This document shows positions 10,056 to 20,721 of a DNA stretch of 64,000 nt, in pieces. The position numbers and the translations under genes are program-made. This DNA comes from Rhynchopus sp. YZ270_cl-10 (taxonomy: Eukaryota; Euglenozoa; Diplonemea; Diplonemida; Diplonemidae): assembly GCA_964035575.1 (NCBI GenBank), contig OZ037902.1, positions 558,001 through 622,000 on the forward strand, given 5' to 3'. Numbering within the stretch: the stretch's first letter is position 1; each line of letters begins with the position of its first letter. The notes under the pieces were generated by a model. The model made no database searches and was not told where the DNA came from. It was given only the letters and a program-made list of their open reading frames with translations.

Positions 10056-10549
10056 GGTTATCTGTTGCAGGGGTGGTGTTTGTGGTTGTGGTGCTACTGG
10101 GTGGGACCTCTGCATAGACGCAAGGGCATCGCACACCATAGCAGGTGTGGTCACGTTGTGGGAGCTCACATGGTTACATCTCAGCAACGTTTCTTCATGT
10201 TAAGTACAAAGATTGAGGCAGTCCAGCAGCAGTTATGTGATAAAGAGGGTGGAGGGGGGTCGAATTGCAGACAAACCAATGTCTTGTTTTTTTCATCTTT
10301 TGCGGCATGGGAAACCGAGGGAGAGGGGTGGAGAGGTAGCGTTATAAGAACAAGGCGTAGTGAAACTACCCGGTGGCAGTCGACTGTACGAACGGGTGAC
10401 CTGTTTTGCCCGATTCCACCCTTTGTTACAATCATGAATATTCGAAAAAAAAAACAATGGGGAAACCAGAGACACGCTCATCGGGTGCACGGTAGCCACA
10501 TCCGCCTTATCTCTCTTTGCGTTGAGTTGACACTGTACAATCTTTTCAC
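10056..10549. repeat. Dispersed repeat, copy 2 (upstream of the secreted-protein gene)
   Basis: The second copy of the block at 2921-3447, about 494 bp. Its left end lies about 100 bp upstream of the signal-peptide ATG. Whether it is a transposon remnant or a conserved intergenic module cannot be decided from two copies. Confidence 0.85.
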
Positions 10550-11199
10550 AGAACAACAAGAAACAGCCTCCCACCCGAAGCAACATTCCTCTTTTGTTTG
10601 TCCACGAACACCTATCCCCCCTACATCGTCCATACAGGGGTCAATATACGTTACATGCAAGCAATAAACAACAAACAAAGCCTCCCGAACACACAACTAC
10701 TGCTGCCACCTTCGCCACCACCAGCTCCATCTCTTCTGCTACCTCCACGTTCACCACTTCTATCATCGCCTCCATCGCCAACCCTTTCAGCAGCATCTCC
10801 ACCTCCATCACAACTGGTGGGACCTCTGCGACAGTTTCCTCTACTCTTCCTTACACCCCTAGTATCTTGCTGAGGAAGGCGGGGATGCTTGCTATGCTGC
10901 ACCATGCCATATGCACTCTTATTGTTAGGTAAAGCGCGTAGTCGATGTTCGCTAGTATGAGTGGTAGGCCTGCCTTGTGTTACATCGTGTGTAACACTTG
11001 AGCACACATGGTTTTTTATTGGCAATGCACAGCACAACGTGACGTCACTCAATCGTTTATGTAGAGTTCGTTTAACGAACTTCTCCTTCACTTCCTTGAT
11101 GTTTTCCTTTATGTGCGGTTCATTTGTTCCACACCTCGAAGGTAGATCGTGAGAATTCCGGGGGGATCCTCATAAAAACAAAACAAAGTTGTCGCGCAG

Positions 11200-11960
11200 C
11201 CTGCGGGGCTTCTTCAAGGAACTCTTGGGTTACATTCTTCTTGACTATCTGTGGCTGTGGAAGATACGTGTTGTGTCATGGCACGGATGCCAAACTGAAG
11301 GAAGAAGAATTCTGTCAGCTTGCGCCCTACCAGTGCAGGCCCTGCTTCCCCATCTGGGTTGTCGATTGCAGCGTCACATTCCAGCATCTGGTCCATCAGC
11401 ACACCCTCGCCTCCCTGTTGTCAACATACCTTCCTTCCCCTTGCAGGTCCGCGACATCGCGTATCATCATCGCTGGCACAGTAGCATTTCCTTTGTGCCG
11501 ATCATCAATCCTGCAGGTGGGTGCATTGAGCGGCACATAAGGCTCGCCCCATATACCTTCGGTTCCCTCAGGGTCTTCTCCTTCGTGGCAGCGATCGCGG
11601 ACGGAAAATGTGATGTGCTCTGTGGTGAATCATGATGGTGCAAAAAAAAAGGTAACAAATCTCATACCTGTGTATCTTTCCTCCTAAGCAATCGCGATAG
11701 TGTTGAGATATGGATTGGACAAAAGTCGCCCTTAGCCAATTGGCTCTCATCTTCAGAAACTGGGCTACTGCTGCATCTGCATGGTTTTTTGCTGGATGGC
11801 GTTGTGATAATACACAACGTCTGGGCCATGGTTTGTACCGTGGTATACGTTACGTAAGGTCAGCAAAGCCACCTGCGGATGATGCCCACATAGGGCAAAA
11901 CATCGTTCCTTCTCTGGTTTGGGTATAGGGGTGTCTGCCACGTTGTGGTGTATTGCTAGC
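11200..11960 (-). pseudogene. Decayed or mis-modelled coding stretch, family unknown
   Basis: Base composition and protein-like open segments in more than one minus-strand frame suggest a former coding region. I could not build a splice model that keeps one frame throughout, even though two GTATG strings occur (11,667 and 11,430). A + strand frame (11,189-11,635) is also open but reads less like protein. It could be a dead transposase or host pseudogene, or a real gene with an unusual intron. Confidence 0.3.
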
Positions 11961-13002
11961 GCGTTGTGTAGCTTCCCTGTGTTGTTGGGTTGTGAATTTA
12001 TCAAAAAAAAAAAAAAAAGCCGTTCTGCAAAATAAAATTCGCGGCGCAATTTTTTTTTTTTTTTTTCGTCCTCCCTTTTTTTTTTTTTTGTCGTCGTTGT
12101 TTAGCGCATTGGAGCGGACGCTTTTTTTTGCTGTGTTTGTAGTTGTTTCCCTTCCGTTTTTTCTTCTGTTTTTGTATACCCAACACCACCCTCATTTCCT
12201 GAAGACAAAGGCTATCAGAGAACAATATCCCTTTCCCCCCCTTTTTGGCATCTCACCACACTGGTTTTTTCTCTTTTTTTTTCAAAACTTCCCTTTTCCA
12301 TCCCCTAACCCATGTCGTCACACAGTTTTTTTATGTGTTATCGGGTGCATTTTATGGTTTTGGTATATTTGCATTTGTTAAGAAGGTAACTAACACAAGA
12401 GGTACAAAAAAAAAAAAATCGTTTTTTTTGTTGTTGGGTCAAAAATTCCAGTCGAAAAAAAGATGTATAAAACCCCGAACAGATTTTAATACAACTCTTT
12501 TGAGAATGAGGGGTGGGGTATCACTGAGAGTTGCGTATCTAAAAAAAAAAAACATAAAAAAACAAAAAACACACACAACAAACAATAAAAAAAAACTAGT
12601 CGTCCCCTTTTTTTAAAATTTGCCATAAATCTTGAATACCCTTCTCTGATCGTTTCATGAGGGAAATAAAAAAAATTATTTTCACCGAAAAGAGAAGCAC
12701 AAAATCAAGAGGCAAAAAAAAGGGACCTACAAGAAAACCCATAATACCACCCCGCAAAACTCCCCCCTGCCCTGGCATTTTTGGGGGTACTTTTTTTTTC
12801 ACAAAAAAATCAAATAAAACATCACAAAAAAAAACATGGTACACACAAAAAAAATTTTTACACACCATCCAGAGTTTTTATGCATTAACGGGACTCTTAC
12901 CATAAAACACACAAAATCTCTTTGGACTCGATGTTAAAAGAATACAAACTTTTTTTTTTCCAACTTTTTTTTTTTTTTTTCAATACGTTCTTCTTCTTCT
13001 TC

Positions 13003-14037
13003 TTAGTTCTTCTTCTTCTGTGCGTCATCGGTCTGCTTCGACATGAGGGAGGTAACCAGTCCGGTGAGGACGGTGGAGCACCCGAGGTTAACGCGGGAGT
13101 CGTAGTTGCGCAGGACGAGCTGCGAGATGACGAGGGAGGCGGAGATGAAGAGGATGTTGCATCCGAGAAGGGCCCAGCCCATGGACTTCTGGTACTGGAA
13201 GTGGCGGAGCTCGCCGACCAGCGCCTCGTAGTAGGCCACCTCCTCAGCAGCCTCCTGGTCCAGGTACTGCGACTTCTCGGTCTTGCCCAGGCTACGCCAC
13301 TCCGCAAGGTCGTGTCCCGCTGCCACAAAGATCTCCTGCACAGTCCTCAGCTGCGTGGGCACACGCGTGTTCTTCACCACCGCCCTGTTCTTAATCGCCT
13401 CACCACGCACCTGAGCGTGCGACTCAAGCTCCTTAATCCACCTTCCGTTGGTGTCGGTCAGCGCCTTGATGCTCTCGGTCTCGTACGTCGACTGGTACGA
13501 CTCGGCAAGGAAGTACGCGGTGGCTCCTGCGCACACAAGGTACAGCACCGCGTTCAAGGGGTCAAGGATGGTCAGGTCAAGGACGGTCTGTGGTGGAAAA
13601 TATGAAGAGGAGGGGTGAAAGAGGGTTTGGTACAGACACTTTTAAAGCGCATCTCCCAGGCCTTTTGGGTAATAGGATAGGGTGGGTTTGAGGGTTTTTT
13701 TTGGGAGGTTAATACCCCATAAAAGAGTTGAAAGCGCAAAGGCCTCACCGTACAGGCAGACGCAGTGGTTTTAGTGGTTTTCTGCTGGAGTATCGAACCC
13801 TCAATAAAATGTTGAGCTTTGTAAAATTTAAGAAAATGCAAAAACGGGTCATACCATGAAGAGGTAGCACATGGTGCAGACAGTCATCGTGGAGATAAGG
13901 TAGTACAGCACAGTGAACTGCTGGGGCTCCTGGCACGTGTTCTTCTTGATGTGCGAGTCGAGCAGGGCACGCTCCTCCTCGTTGAAGTCCTCCTCACCCA
14001 GGGGGGTGTCCACCGGTGTCTTGTCGTATTCGCTCAT
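13003..14037 (-). CDS. SSR3: Translocon-associated protein subunit gamma (TRAP-gamma/SSR3)
   Basis: Two exons, 14037-13855 and 13587-13003; the 267-bp intron starts GTATGA and ends CCACCACAG, phase 0. The product is 255 residues. TRAP-gamma is a four-helix ER membrane subunit of the TRAP complex, which sits beside Sec61 and helps insert or translocate nascent chains. Visible: hydrophobic helices near 42-60, 67-85, 195-215 and 223-240; the conserved stretch before helix 3 (AYYEAL, like the family's ADYEA); and after it LRNYDSRVN, matching the family's LKNFNPTVN. It is longer than the human protein (185) because of a bigger N-terminus and cytosolic loop. A fine pyrimidine tract and AG lie 4 nt upstream of the ATG. 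An H4 cassette sits in the intron. Confidence 0.86.
13735..13775 (-). repeat. H4 cassette (TGCGTCCGCC...GGCGTTTGCACTTTC family)
   Basis: The minus-strand consensus is TGCGTC(C/T)G, a short variable arm, GGTGAGGCGTTTGCAC, then TTTCAACTTCACTTTT. GCGTC/GACGC can pair. This copy lies inside the TRAP-gamma intron. Others: 16293-16340, 16956-17000, 17720-17732 plus 18410-18436 (split by a TIR element), 28108-28135, 32676-32698 (in an intron), 37267-37308, 37722-37757, 43572-43613, 46846-46895 (with a longer GACACTCCG hairpin) and 63853-63893. All share one orientation. Confidence 0.65.
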
Positions 14038-14041
14038 TATT

Positions 14042-14057
14042 CTAAAGGGAAAGGGCA
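14042..14057 (-). promoter_or_regulatory. Predicted spliced-leader acceptor of TRAP-gamma
   Basis: A pyrimidine tract (TTGCCCTTTCCCTTT) ending in AG at 14043-14042, followed directly by AATAATG. Inferred from the pattern expected for trans-splicing; no transcript data. Confidence 0.6.
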
Positions 14058-14757
14058 ACAAAAAAACAAAAAGGGAAAAGCAAAGATGGGCAAGTCTTGT
14101 GTTGCCTGAAGGAGTATTGTGAGGATTGTTTGCAGACATGATACGCTAATAGCGCATATCACACACATGGACAGACATAATAGACGCAGGCATTGCGTTC
14201 TCGAAGCCCAGAGGGGCAACACCGGTTGGCTTGCATGCAGGTGTCGTTGACAACTTATGGAGTAATCCTTGCACAGAATATAACCCCATTGGCTACTTAA
14301 TTTTTGCCTGAAATTTTAGTGGTGTTTAGAGAAGTTTTGGTGGTGTTTAAACAACCAAAAAAAAACTCCATTAAAATCCACCAAATTTCAGGGTAAATAT
14401 GCAAAGGTTTGGTAGAAAATCGGCATCAAATGAAGCAAACTTATTTTTGGTTCCTGAGCAGAGGGGGGGGAAAGGGGGGAACATAACTGCAAAACAGAGA
14501 GAATAAGAAAAAAAGCGAGTTTTTTTGCCCCCACTTTTGGGTATGGTGGTGTACATAAAAGAAAACGATCCGCCTGGACCTGAGCGGTGCGTCCAACAAT
14601 CCCTCAAAAAAAAGAGTAGTTGAAACGTAAAACGCATCTCAGTCGAGCTCATGCAAAGGGTGGGGACGTGAGTGGTCCGTAAAAAAAGAAAAGAAAACTA
14701 AGAGGAATGTGCCTTTCGTGCACACATCTTTAAAAAAAAGAAGAAAATCCTCTCAGT

Positions 14758-14885
14758 CCACCTGATTTTTACCCCCGCGTATAGGTGCGTAAAAGTGCGT
14801 AAAGGCGCGTATAGGGCCGTATAGGTCCGTACAGGCATATACGGACCGTCCGTACACGCCTTTACGCGGGGTAAAAACCAGGTGG
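14758..14885. mobile_element. TIR element, CCACCTGATTTTT family, 128 bp
   Basis: Ends CCACCTGATTTTTACCCC and GGGGTAAAAACCAGGTGG. The element is flanked by a perfect 5-bp duplication TCAGT (14753-14757 and 14886-14890). The interior is a run of variants of GTATAGG(T/C)GCGTA, itself partly palindromic. No coding capacity; a non-autonomous DNA element. Confidence 0.85.
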
Positions 14886-15114
14886 TCAGTGCTTCAGTCA
14901 CCAAAAAGGGGTGAAAAATTGAAGGAAAAGCTGAACCTCTTCACTATTTTTGAATGTGTTCCGTATGAACACCGCTCTAGAGCAGAGGTGGCAGAAGGGG
15001 AAGGGGATTTGAATGGTTTTGGTATGAATAGTGCGTACGGAAATCGGTCAACCACATTGTCAGCGACTTGTCAATATATCGACCCCTCCCGGAGCACCAT
15101 CAAGTTTTTTTATA

Positions 15115-15399
15115 CCACGCGTGAAAAACGTTTTATGGTCGTAACTGGCCTAAAAAGTGAGTGAAATAAGATTCGTTTTATTTCACGCAAATTGCACTAG
15201 GGTAACCCAGAGAGTGAAATAAAATATCACGGAGTGAAAAAAAAAAAAATTGCCTGCAAAATGCCTTTGCAAATAAAATATTTTTTTTTTCACGCTGTTT
15301 TTGTTCGTAATTTTACCCCAAAAAGCGTGAAAGTGAAAAGTGGGTGCTAGGCTCAACGTTTAGGCCAGTTACGACCATAAATACGTTTTTCACTTGTGG
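15115..15399. mobile_element. 285-bp TIR element with about 40-bp arms
   Basis: The left arm (CCACGCGTGAAAAACG onward, through TGGTCGTAACTGGCC) is repeated inverted at the right end, with a few differences. The interior is AT-rich with short GTGAAATAA motifs and no reading frame. Target duplication unclear. Confidence 0.75.
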
Positions 15400-15413
15400 A
15401 ATAAAATTACATA

Positions 15414-15557
15414 TTGAGTGAAATAAGAACATTTTCTTGCACTTGCCACTAAAAAGGCACCCTTGTGACTCTTATTCCCCTCGCTTCGCTCGGGAAATAA
15501 CGCACTCGGGCACCTTTTTAGTGGCGCGTGAAATAAAATAGTTCTTATTTCACTCGA
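15414..15557. mobile_element. 144-bp palindromic element
   Basis: The outer arms GAGTGAAATAAGAAC and GTTCTTATTTCACTC match perfectly as inverted repeats. An inner pair, GCCACTAAAAAGG and CCTTTTTAGTGGC, also matches. It shares the GTGAAATAA motif with the neighbouring 285-bp element, so the two may be parts of one nested structure. Confidence 0.65.
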
Positions 15558-15940
15558 ATAAATAGTTATTTTTTTTTGCTTTTTTTTTTTTGTTACGTTT
15601 GCTTTTTGTGTTTTGTTCTTGAGAAGAAGGGAGAGATGGTAATATTTTTTGCTTCGCTCATGCTGAGGGAGAACCAAAAAGTGTTGGGGGATGTGTCGTT
15701 AACGTGACACACACGTATCACATCTATCCTTGATGGACAAAAAAAGAATCCCTGAGATATTTAATTGGAACCTCATAAGGGGGGATAAGGGAAATCGTAC
15801 AAAAAAGTAAAGTAAAATCTTGAGAATAAAGATAATTGAAGGGGCAGGAGAAGTTGCAGACGAAAAGAAAAATGTTTGGTAAAAATGATTACAAGCAGAT
15901 GTCGCTGCTTTGAGCATGGCACATTTGAAGTGCGCTCATT

Positions 15941-16017
15941 CCACCTGATTTTTACCCCGTGTATAGGCGCGTATAGGATCGTATACGCGCCTGTACTATA
16001 CGCGAAAAATCAGGTGG
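15941..16017. mobile_element. TIR element, CCACCTGATTTTT family, 77 bp
   Basis: Ends CCACCTGATTTTTACCCC and AAAAATCAGGTGG. A perfect 5-bp duplication TCATT flanks it (15936-15940 and 16018-16022). The interior carries the same GTATAGGCGCGTA units as the copy at 14,758. Together with that copy it defines a family with 5-bp target duplications. Confidence 0.85.
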
Positions 16018-17732
16018 TCATTGACGCAAGGCAACACAAGATACACAAGGGAAATCACACAGGTAATGGCATAATTTTCTTTGCGTATATTGTACCCTCA
16101 TCAACCTATCAGGAGAACCCATGAGAAAAAGGGGGGGGTTACTAGGTGAACCTAAGCCTCGTGTGGTTGGTCACTTTAAGAAAGAAAAAAAAATAGAGAA
16201 TTATTTCAATGAATTCATCTGGACACGTGAATTCTAAGAAACAAATTCATATACTTTCAAATAAAATTTGAAAGCACCTCTAAGAAAAAAATAAGTTGAA
16301 AGTGCAAACGCGTCACCTCGATATTGGCGGACGCAGACACGAGAAAAACACACAGATTTTGTCATCTGGGTGTATTTCTCATACCCGGGCAAGTCTTTAA
16401 AAGAAAACAGAAAGTTGTACAACAACGTCCAGTATTGACACAGGTTGATTAGACAGAAGAACAGGGGAGTTCTTTTTATGGCAAAAAGCAGAGTTTATTT
16501 TACGATCGGGGTTTTCAGCCTCAAGGGGGGTCGAAACTTTTTTCTTCTCCCGATTGAAAGCGGTCGTCGCGCGGGGTAAAAATTTGGGACACGCATGTAC
16601 TCTGTTAGTTGTTGGTCTGTCGTAAAGCTACAGCCCCACTACTCTCGCAAAGTGAACAAATTCTAGCAATTTTAACCGTTTTTTCCTTTTGTTCAGGCCG
16701 TTCGAACATGACTGGTCAAGTACATGACTGGTCACTGTGTATGTGAAAACACTAAACCCCACCCCACCCTTACCTTACATAGCACCTTGTTGGCACTGCA
16801 AAACAGGCATAATGCAGAGGCGGCACTTAAGCAATACACCTGCTGCAAAAAAACAATGGGAAAAAAAAAATGTTGAAATTTATTTGCTTTTTTGCCCTGT
16901 CGGTTCTCATTGCCACATTGAGCGGTTCCATTTTTTATATATCACAAAAAGACGAAAAAGTGCCAACGTCTCACCGTTCATCGGCGGACGCAAGCACTAT
17001 AAAATAATCACAAGATTTTAAAAAGACTTCTCATTCGTGAAAAGTGCAAACAAAAGAGGGTGTTTGAAAAAAAAGTAATGTACTATGCATATTTTCCTCG
17101 ATATTGTCAAAAATTTTGTTGCTAATTAAATTCATGGAGAGAAGAAAATAACTCCCTCATGTAATTTGTTGTATTTTAGTGTAGCTGCCGATATAGACAG
17201 TTCTTCACTGAAAATAAAAAAGGGGAAACAGTTGCTGAAGATGATCAAAGTACCGTGTGTCATTGTCACCTTCAAAAAACGTAATGCAATGCAATGCGCC
17301 AGCACAACTGACGCACAAAAAACAAAAAAAAAAAAAAAAAAAAAAAAACGCCCCCTCTAAAGGAACACACATAACATAGCCGCACATCCCTGTCTCGTTA
17401 TGTATTAATTCCCATTCCATTCGGTACTGGGGAGGAAGTGGTTCTCCAGTAGATTGAGAATGCGAGAGGGTCGTGGAAAGCTGAAGAGACCTGTGTGGAG
17501 TTCACACAGGTGGTGTCTACACGTTGTCAAATTTTGCAAGAGAAAAAAGTGAAAAAGTTTATAAGATGAACCTAAGCCTATCTTAGTCACCAAAAATAAA
17601 TACACATGACACAATAAGTCATTTTCGTGAATAGATGCAGCGTTGTGACATACACACATCTAAGAAAAGAGAGAAAAGCATTTGATGAGACCCTAAGCCT
17701 CTGCTTCGTCAAAAAAAAAGTGAAATGCAAAA

Positions 17733-18409
17733 CATACATGTTGGTACGTACGTAAAACGCGCAAAAATAATAAAAAAACGCGCAAAATAATAAAAAAATG
17801 TTTTTAATAAAAAACGTCACAAAAACGTAACAAAAACGCGCAAAAAAACGTACTAAAACGTACCAAAAACACAGAGCAAAAATATTATTTTTGCTGTAAT
17901 GTTTAGGGGAGCCTATGCACCGGCTATTCCTTCATTTGGCTCGGAAAATTTGGCGCCTTTCGGCAAAAAAACCCAAAAATAGATGAAACTACCCTATATA
18001 CCTCACCAAAAATCACTTTCCGCCGGGTTTCAGGCACTTTTGAGCCTTTTTTCTTCAATTTTTTTTTTGAAAAAAATCTGCAAAAAAACTGAAAATGGCA
18101 AAGGCAAATCCAGTGTAAAATGACAATTTTCAACAAAATGTGCGTTTAAATGTGCCAACGGGCAGCATTTTGTTTAAATTTTTGCTCATTTGAGTTCGCA
18201 GAGTCCCAAAAAATGCATTGCCGGGGTCGTAGGTCAAAAAAGACTTAGAAATTTCAATTTAAAATCAAAAGGAGCCAAAATTACCGGTATAGGCTCCCCT
18301 ATAATGTTGTATTAAAAAGTGATTATTTTGATTATTTTTGAAAAACGTAGTACGTTTTTGTGTTTTTTGTACGTTTTTTGCGCGTTTTACGTACGTACCA
18401 ACATGTATG
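17733..18409. mobile_element. 677-bp TIR element inserted in an H4 cassette
   Basis: Perfect inverted ends of about 34 bp, beginning CATACATGTTGGTACGTACG and running on to AAAACGCGCAAAA. The 6-bp target duplication GCAAAA lies at 17727-17732 and 18410-18415. Joining the flanks gives a typical H4 cassette, so the cassette is older than the insertion. The interior is AT-rich, with TATAGGCTCCCC / GGGGAGCCTAT inner arms and no reading frame. Confidence 0.88.
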
Positions 18410-18566
18410 GCAAAACATCCTCTGGGGCGCAGGCACAAAAAAGAACAGTTTTTTTTAAAATTTGATTGGTTGTTGTAATGTGGATGATTGACGACCCAAA
18501 AAACCCCTTTTTGTTTGATCCCTCCCCACCAACCTTTCCCCCCCTTCCCCTGAACATCCCATTTCA

Positions 18567-20721
18567 TTACCCACTGTATTCCACATGATCTTTCGAAATA
18601 AGACGTCGTTTTTCCCCTTTGCGATCGTTGGAGGAGATGACGGAGGTTTGCTGGATTGGTTCTGAATTTTGCCGTTCTGTGTCGACACTGTGGGACGAGG
18701 CTTTTGTTTCGTCAGAGATTTCGTCGTTGTTTGTTGTGTTGCCGAATCTGCGGACTGTTTGCATTGATTCCTTCAAGGCGCTTTGTGGAGGAATATTCGG
18801 CGCTGCTAACGCAAGCAACGCTGGTGTCCCAATCACCGATCCATTAATGCTGGGCTCCACCTCCTCTTCCAACGGCGGAATCAAAAAATGCGTGATAGCC
18901 ACTGCAACAAAGTACATCCCCGCTGCGACAAAGCTGGCTATCATATAATCACCCCCCGCCAGATTCACGATGGCCCCCGATATTGGAGGTCCAATCAGAC
19001 TGCCAGTACCAAACCCTAAGTAGACAATGGCAATAATCATCCCAAGTTGCGGTCCGGCAAAGTGCTCTGCGGCAAGCGCAGGGTAGCATGTCAAGCAGCC
19101 TGCAATGAAGAAACCGAATACAGCAGAGAAGGCAGCCAAAGCAGCGTACCATTGACAGAAAGGCCATGCAATCATGACCAGGCCGCACACAACATGCGCT
19201 ATTTTAAACGCCCGAAGGTTCCCAAATCGGCGCGACAGATCACCCCAGATAACATTCCCAAAGGTCTGCGTCGCTCCAAAGATCGACAACAACAAAGTAG
19301 AGTTCGATTTGCTAATAGAATCCCGATGCGTATAAGGATCGTCATTCCCAAAGGCCTGCGCATACGTGTACGTGTACACCACAACGAAGAAGAACCCATA
19401 TGCAAAGCACATTCCCACAAGGAACAGTGCAATGATGATCTTGTTTGTCACAATCTGCTTCAACGAGAGGTGGTTTGTTGTCAGCGGGCAGGGCGGGACA
19501 TATGGGGTGCGTCTGTCTACAATCAGCCCAGCGATCACTGCGGGGATGCCCATAACTGTGAAAAAAGGGGATAATTGAGATATTGACCGCTAATAGGAGA
19601 GGAAAATGGAGAAGAAAAATAAACCCACAAAGAAAACTTTCCCCTTGGTACACAACCACAGACACCTGCCACCACAAAACATGACGAGCCATTATTTGTC
19701 TAAAAAAAAATGCAAATTGTGACATACAAGCCAGGTACCGGAACGAATTCCTCCATGAGTTGTGCTCCAGAAGGTACGACGCGAGGATGGGGCAGAGCGT
19801 GGTGCCAAGCCCGCTTCCTGCATACGCCACCCCGAATGCTAGAGGACGACGCAAATCAAACCAACCGCCCACAGCTGCAATGCCTGGGGATATCGTGCAC
19901 CCACCACTGATGCCAAGGATCAGCCCAAAGGACAACGTGAACATCACAAAGTCCTTGCAGTACGACGCTGCCGTCAGCCCCAGCCCCAAAGTGATCCCTC
20001 CCATGGTCAGCACCGGGCGTGGGCCCCACCTATCGCACAGCTTGCCCGCAAACAGGCCTACAACAGGCGTCAGTCCGTTCGCAACAGAGACCACAACAGA
20101 GGCCTTCGATTTGCTAGGTTTGCCCAAGTCTTCATCACCCAAGATGCCGTCGTCATCAAGGAACACTCCATAGGAGTTGATCCCGCTGTGAAAAGCAAAA
20201 AATAATTTAAATGAAACCCCCTCTCGTTTCAATTGATCACAAATAGTTATCGCACAGTATCAGCTGTGGAAGGCAAAAAAAAAAAAGGTGTTTGTTAAAA
20301 GAGAATAGGTATCAATGCAGGCAACCTCCGATGGCAGCCATTTGGATGAAAAAGGTATTGTAAGATTCCCTAATCTCTGTGATGAGTTCTTTGATTTAGT
20401 ATCGTAGCTTATCTTAGCTTTTAAAAGGCTGAGCGGATTCCCATACCCTAGCACAGTGAACTGCAAAATGAATGTGCACATCACAATGACCCACCCATAG
20501 TGGTGGTCTGGCGGCTTTGGCCCGAGGAGCTGCGCGATTGTGTTCTGCAGCTGGGCGATCTCGTCGTCTTTGTCGCGTTTGGCGTCTTCAAGGTCGTGTA
20601 TGACAATGTCCTTCTCGGTGACCGCTTCTTGCAGGTCAATGATCATCACCTTCGCTTCATCGACAGTTAACTCAACAAGATGCTGGTTCTCGGGTGCGTG
20701 TGTCGGTGTTGATCTCCCCAT
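18567..20721 (-). CDS. MFS transporter, monocarboxylate/OFA type, with N-terminal coiled coil
   Basis: Three exons: 20721-20447, 20185-19728, 19555-18567 (introns of 261 and 172 bp, donors GTATGG and GTATGT, acceptors TTTTCACAG and TTTTTTCACAG, phases agree). The product is 573 residues. The membrane core matches major-facilitator transporters of the SLC16/oxalate-formate branch: helix 1 with GINSYGVF, a loop motif GKLCDRWGPRP after helix 2, then the second six helices with WGDLSRRFG. The substrate is probably a small carboxylate, moved with or against protons. Unusual: about 65 cytosolic residues before helix 1 form a charged coiled coil (heptads in LTVDEAKVMIIDLQEA and onward). The C-terminal tail of about 90 residues is hydrophilic and Ser-rich. 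Confidence 0.87.

Larger units (their letters stand above)
9955..13002. other. Intergenic: second duplicated block and a decayed coding stretch
   Basis: Holds dispersed-repeat copy 2 (10,056-10,549), a Pro/Ser-rich GC stretch at 10,690-10,870 open on both strands without recognisable homology, a decayed coding-like stretch (11,200-11,960), and from 12,000 to 13,000 extremely A- and T-run-rich DNA with no gene seen. Confidence 0.65.
14058..18566. other. 4.5-kb gene-free gap built of short repeats
   Basis: No gene seen. Contents: an imperfect inverted repeat (CCTGAAATTT arms) at 14,307-14,395, an H2 cassette at 14,700, TIR elements at 14,758-14,885, 15,115-15,399, 15,414-15,557 and 15,941-16,017, H1 cassettes at 16,144, 17,563 and 17,684, H4 cassettes at 16,293 and 16,956, and the 677-bp TIR element at 17,733-18,409. 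Confidence 0.75.

Noticed and set aside
9955-10134. 60-codon N-terminal extension of the large secreted protein
   Set aside because: It would bury the signal peptide, is Thr/Pro-rich and overlaps the dispersed repeat; the internal ATG gives a normal secretory start.
10690-10870. Pro/Ser-rich frame on + and Gly/Arg-rich frame on minus
   Set aside because: Both are low-complexity readings of a CACC/TCC-rich stretch, with no start context or homology.
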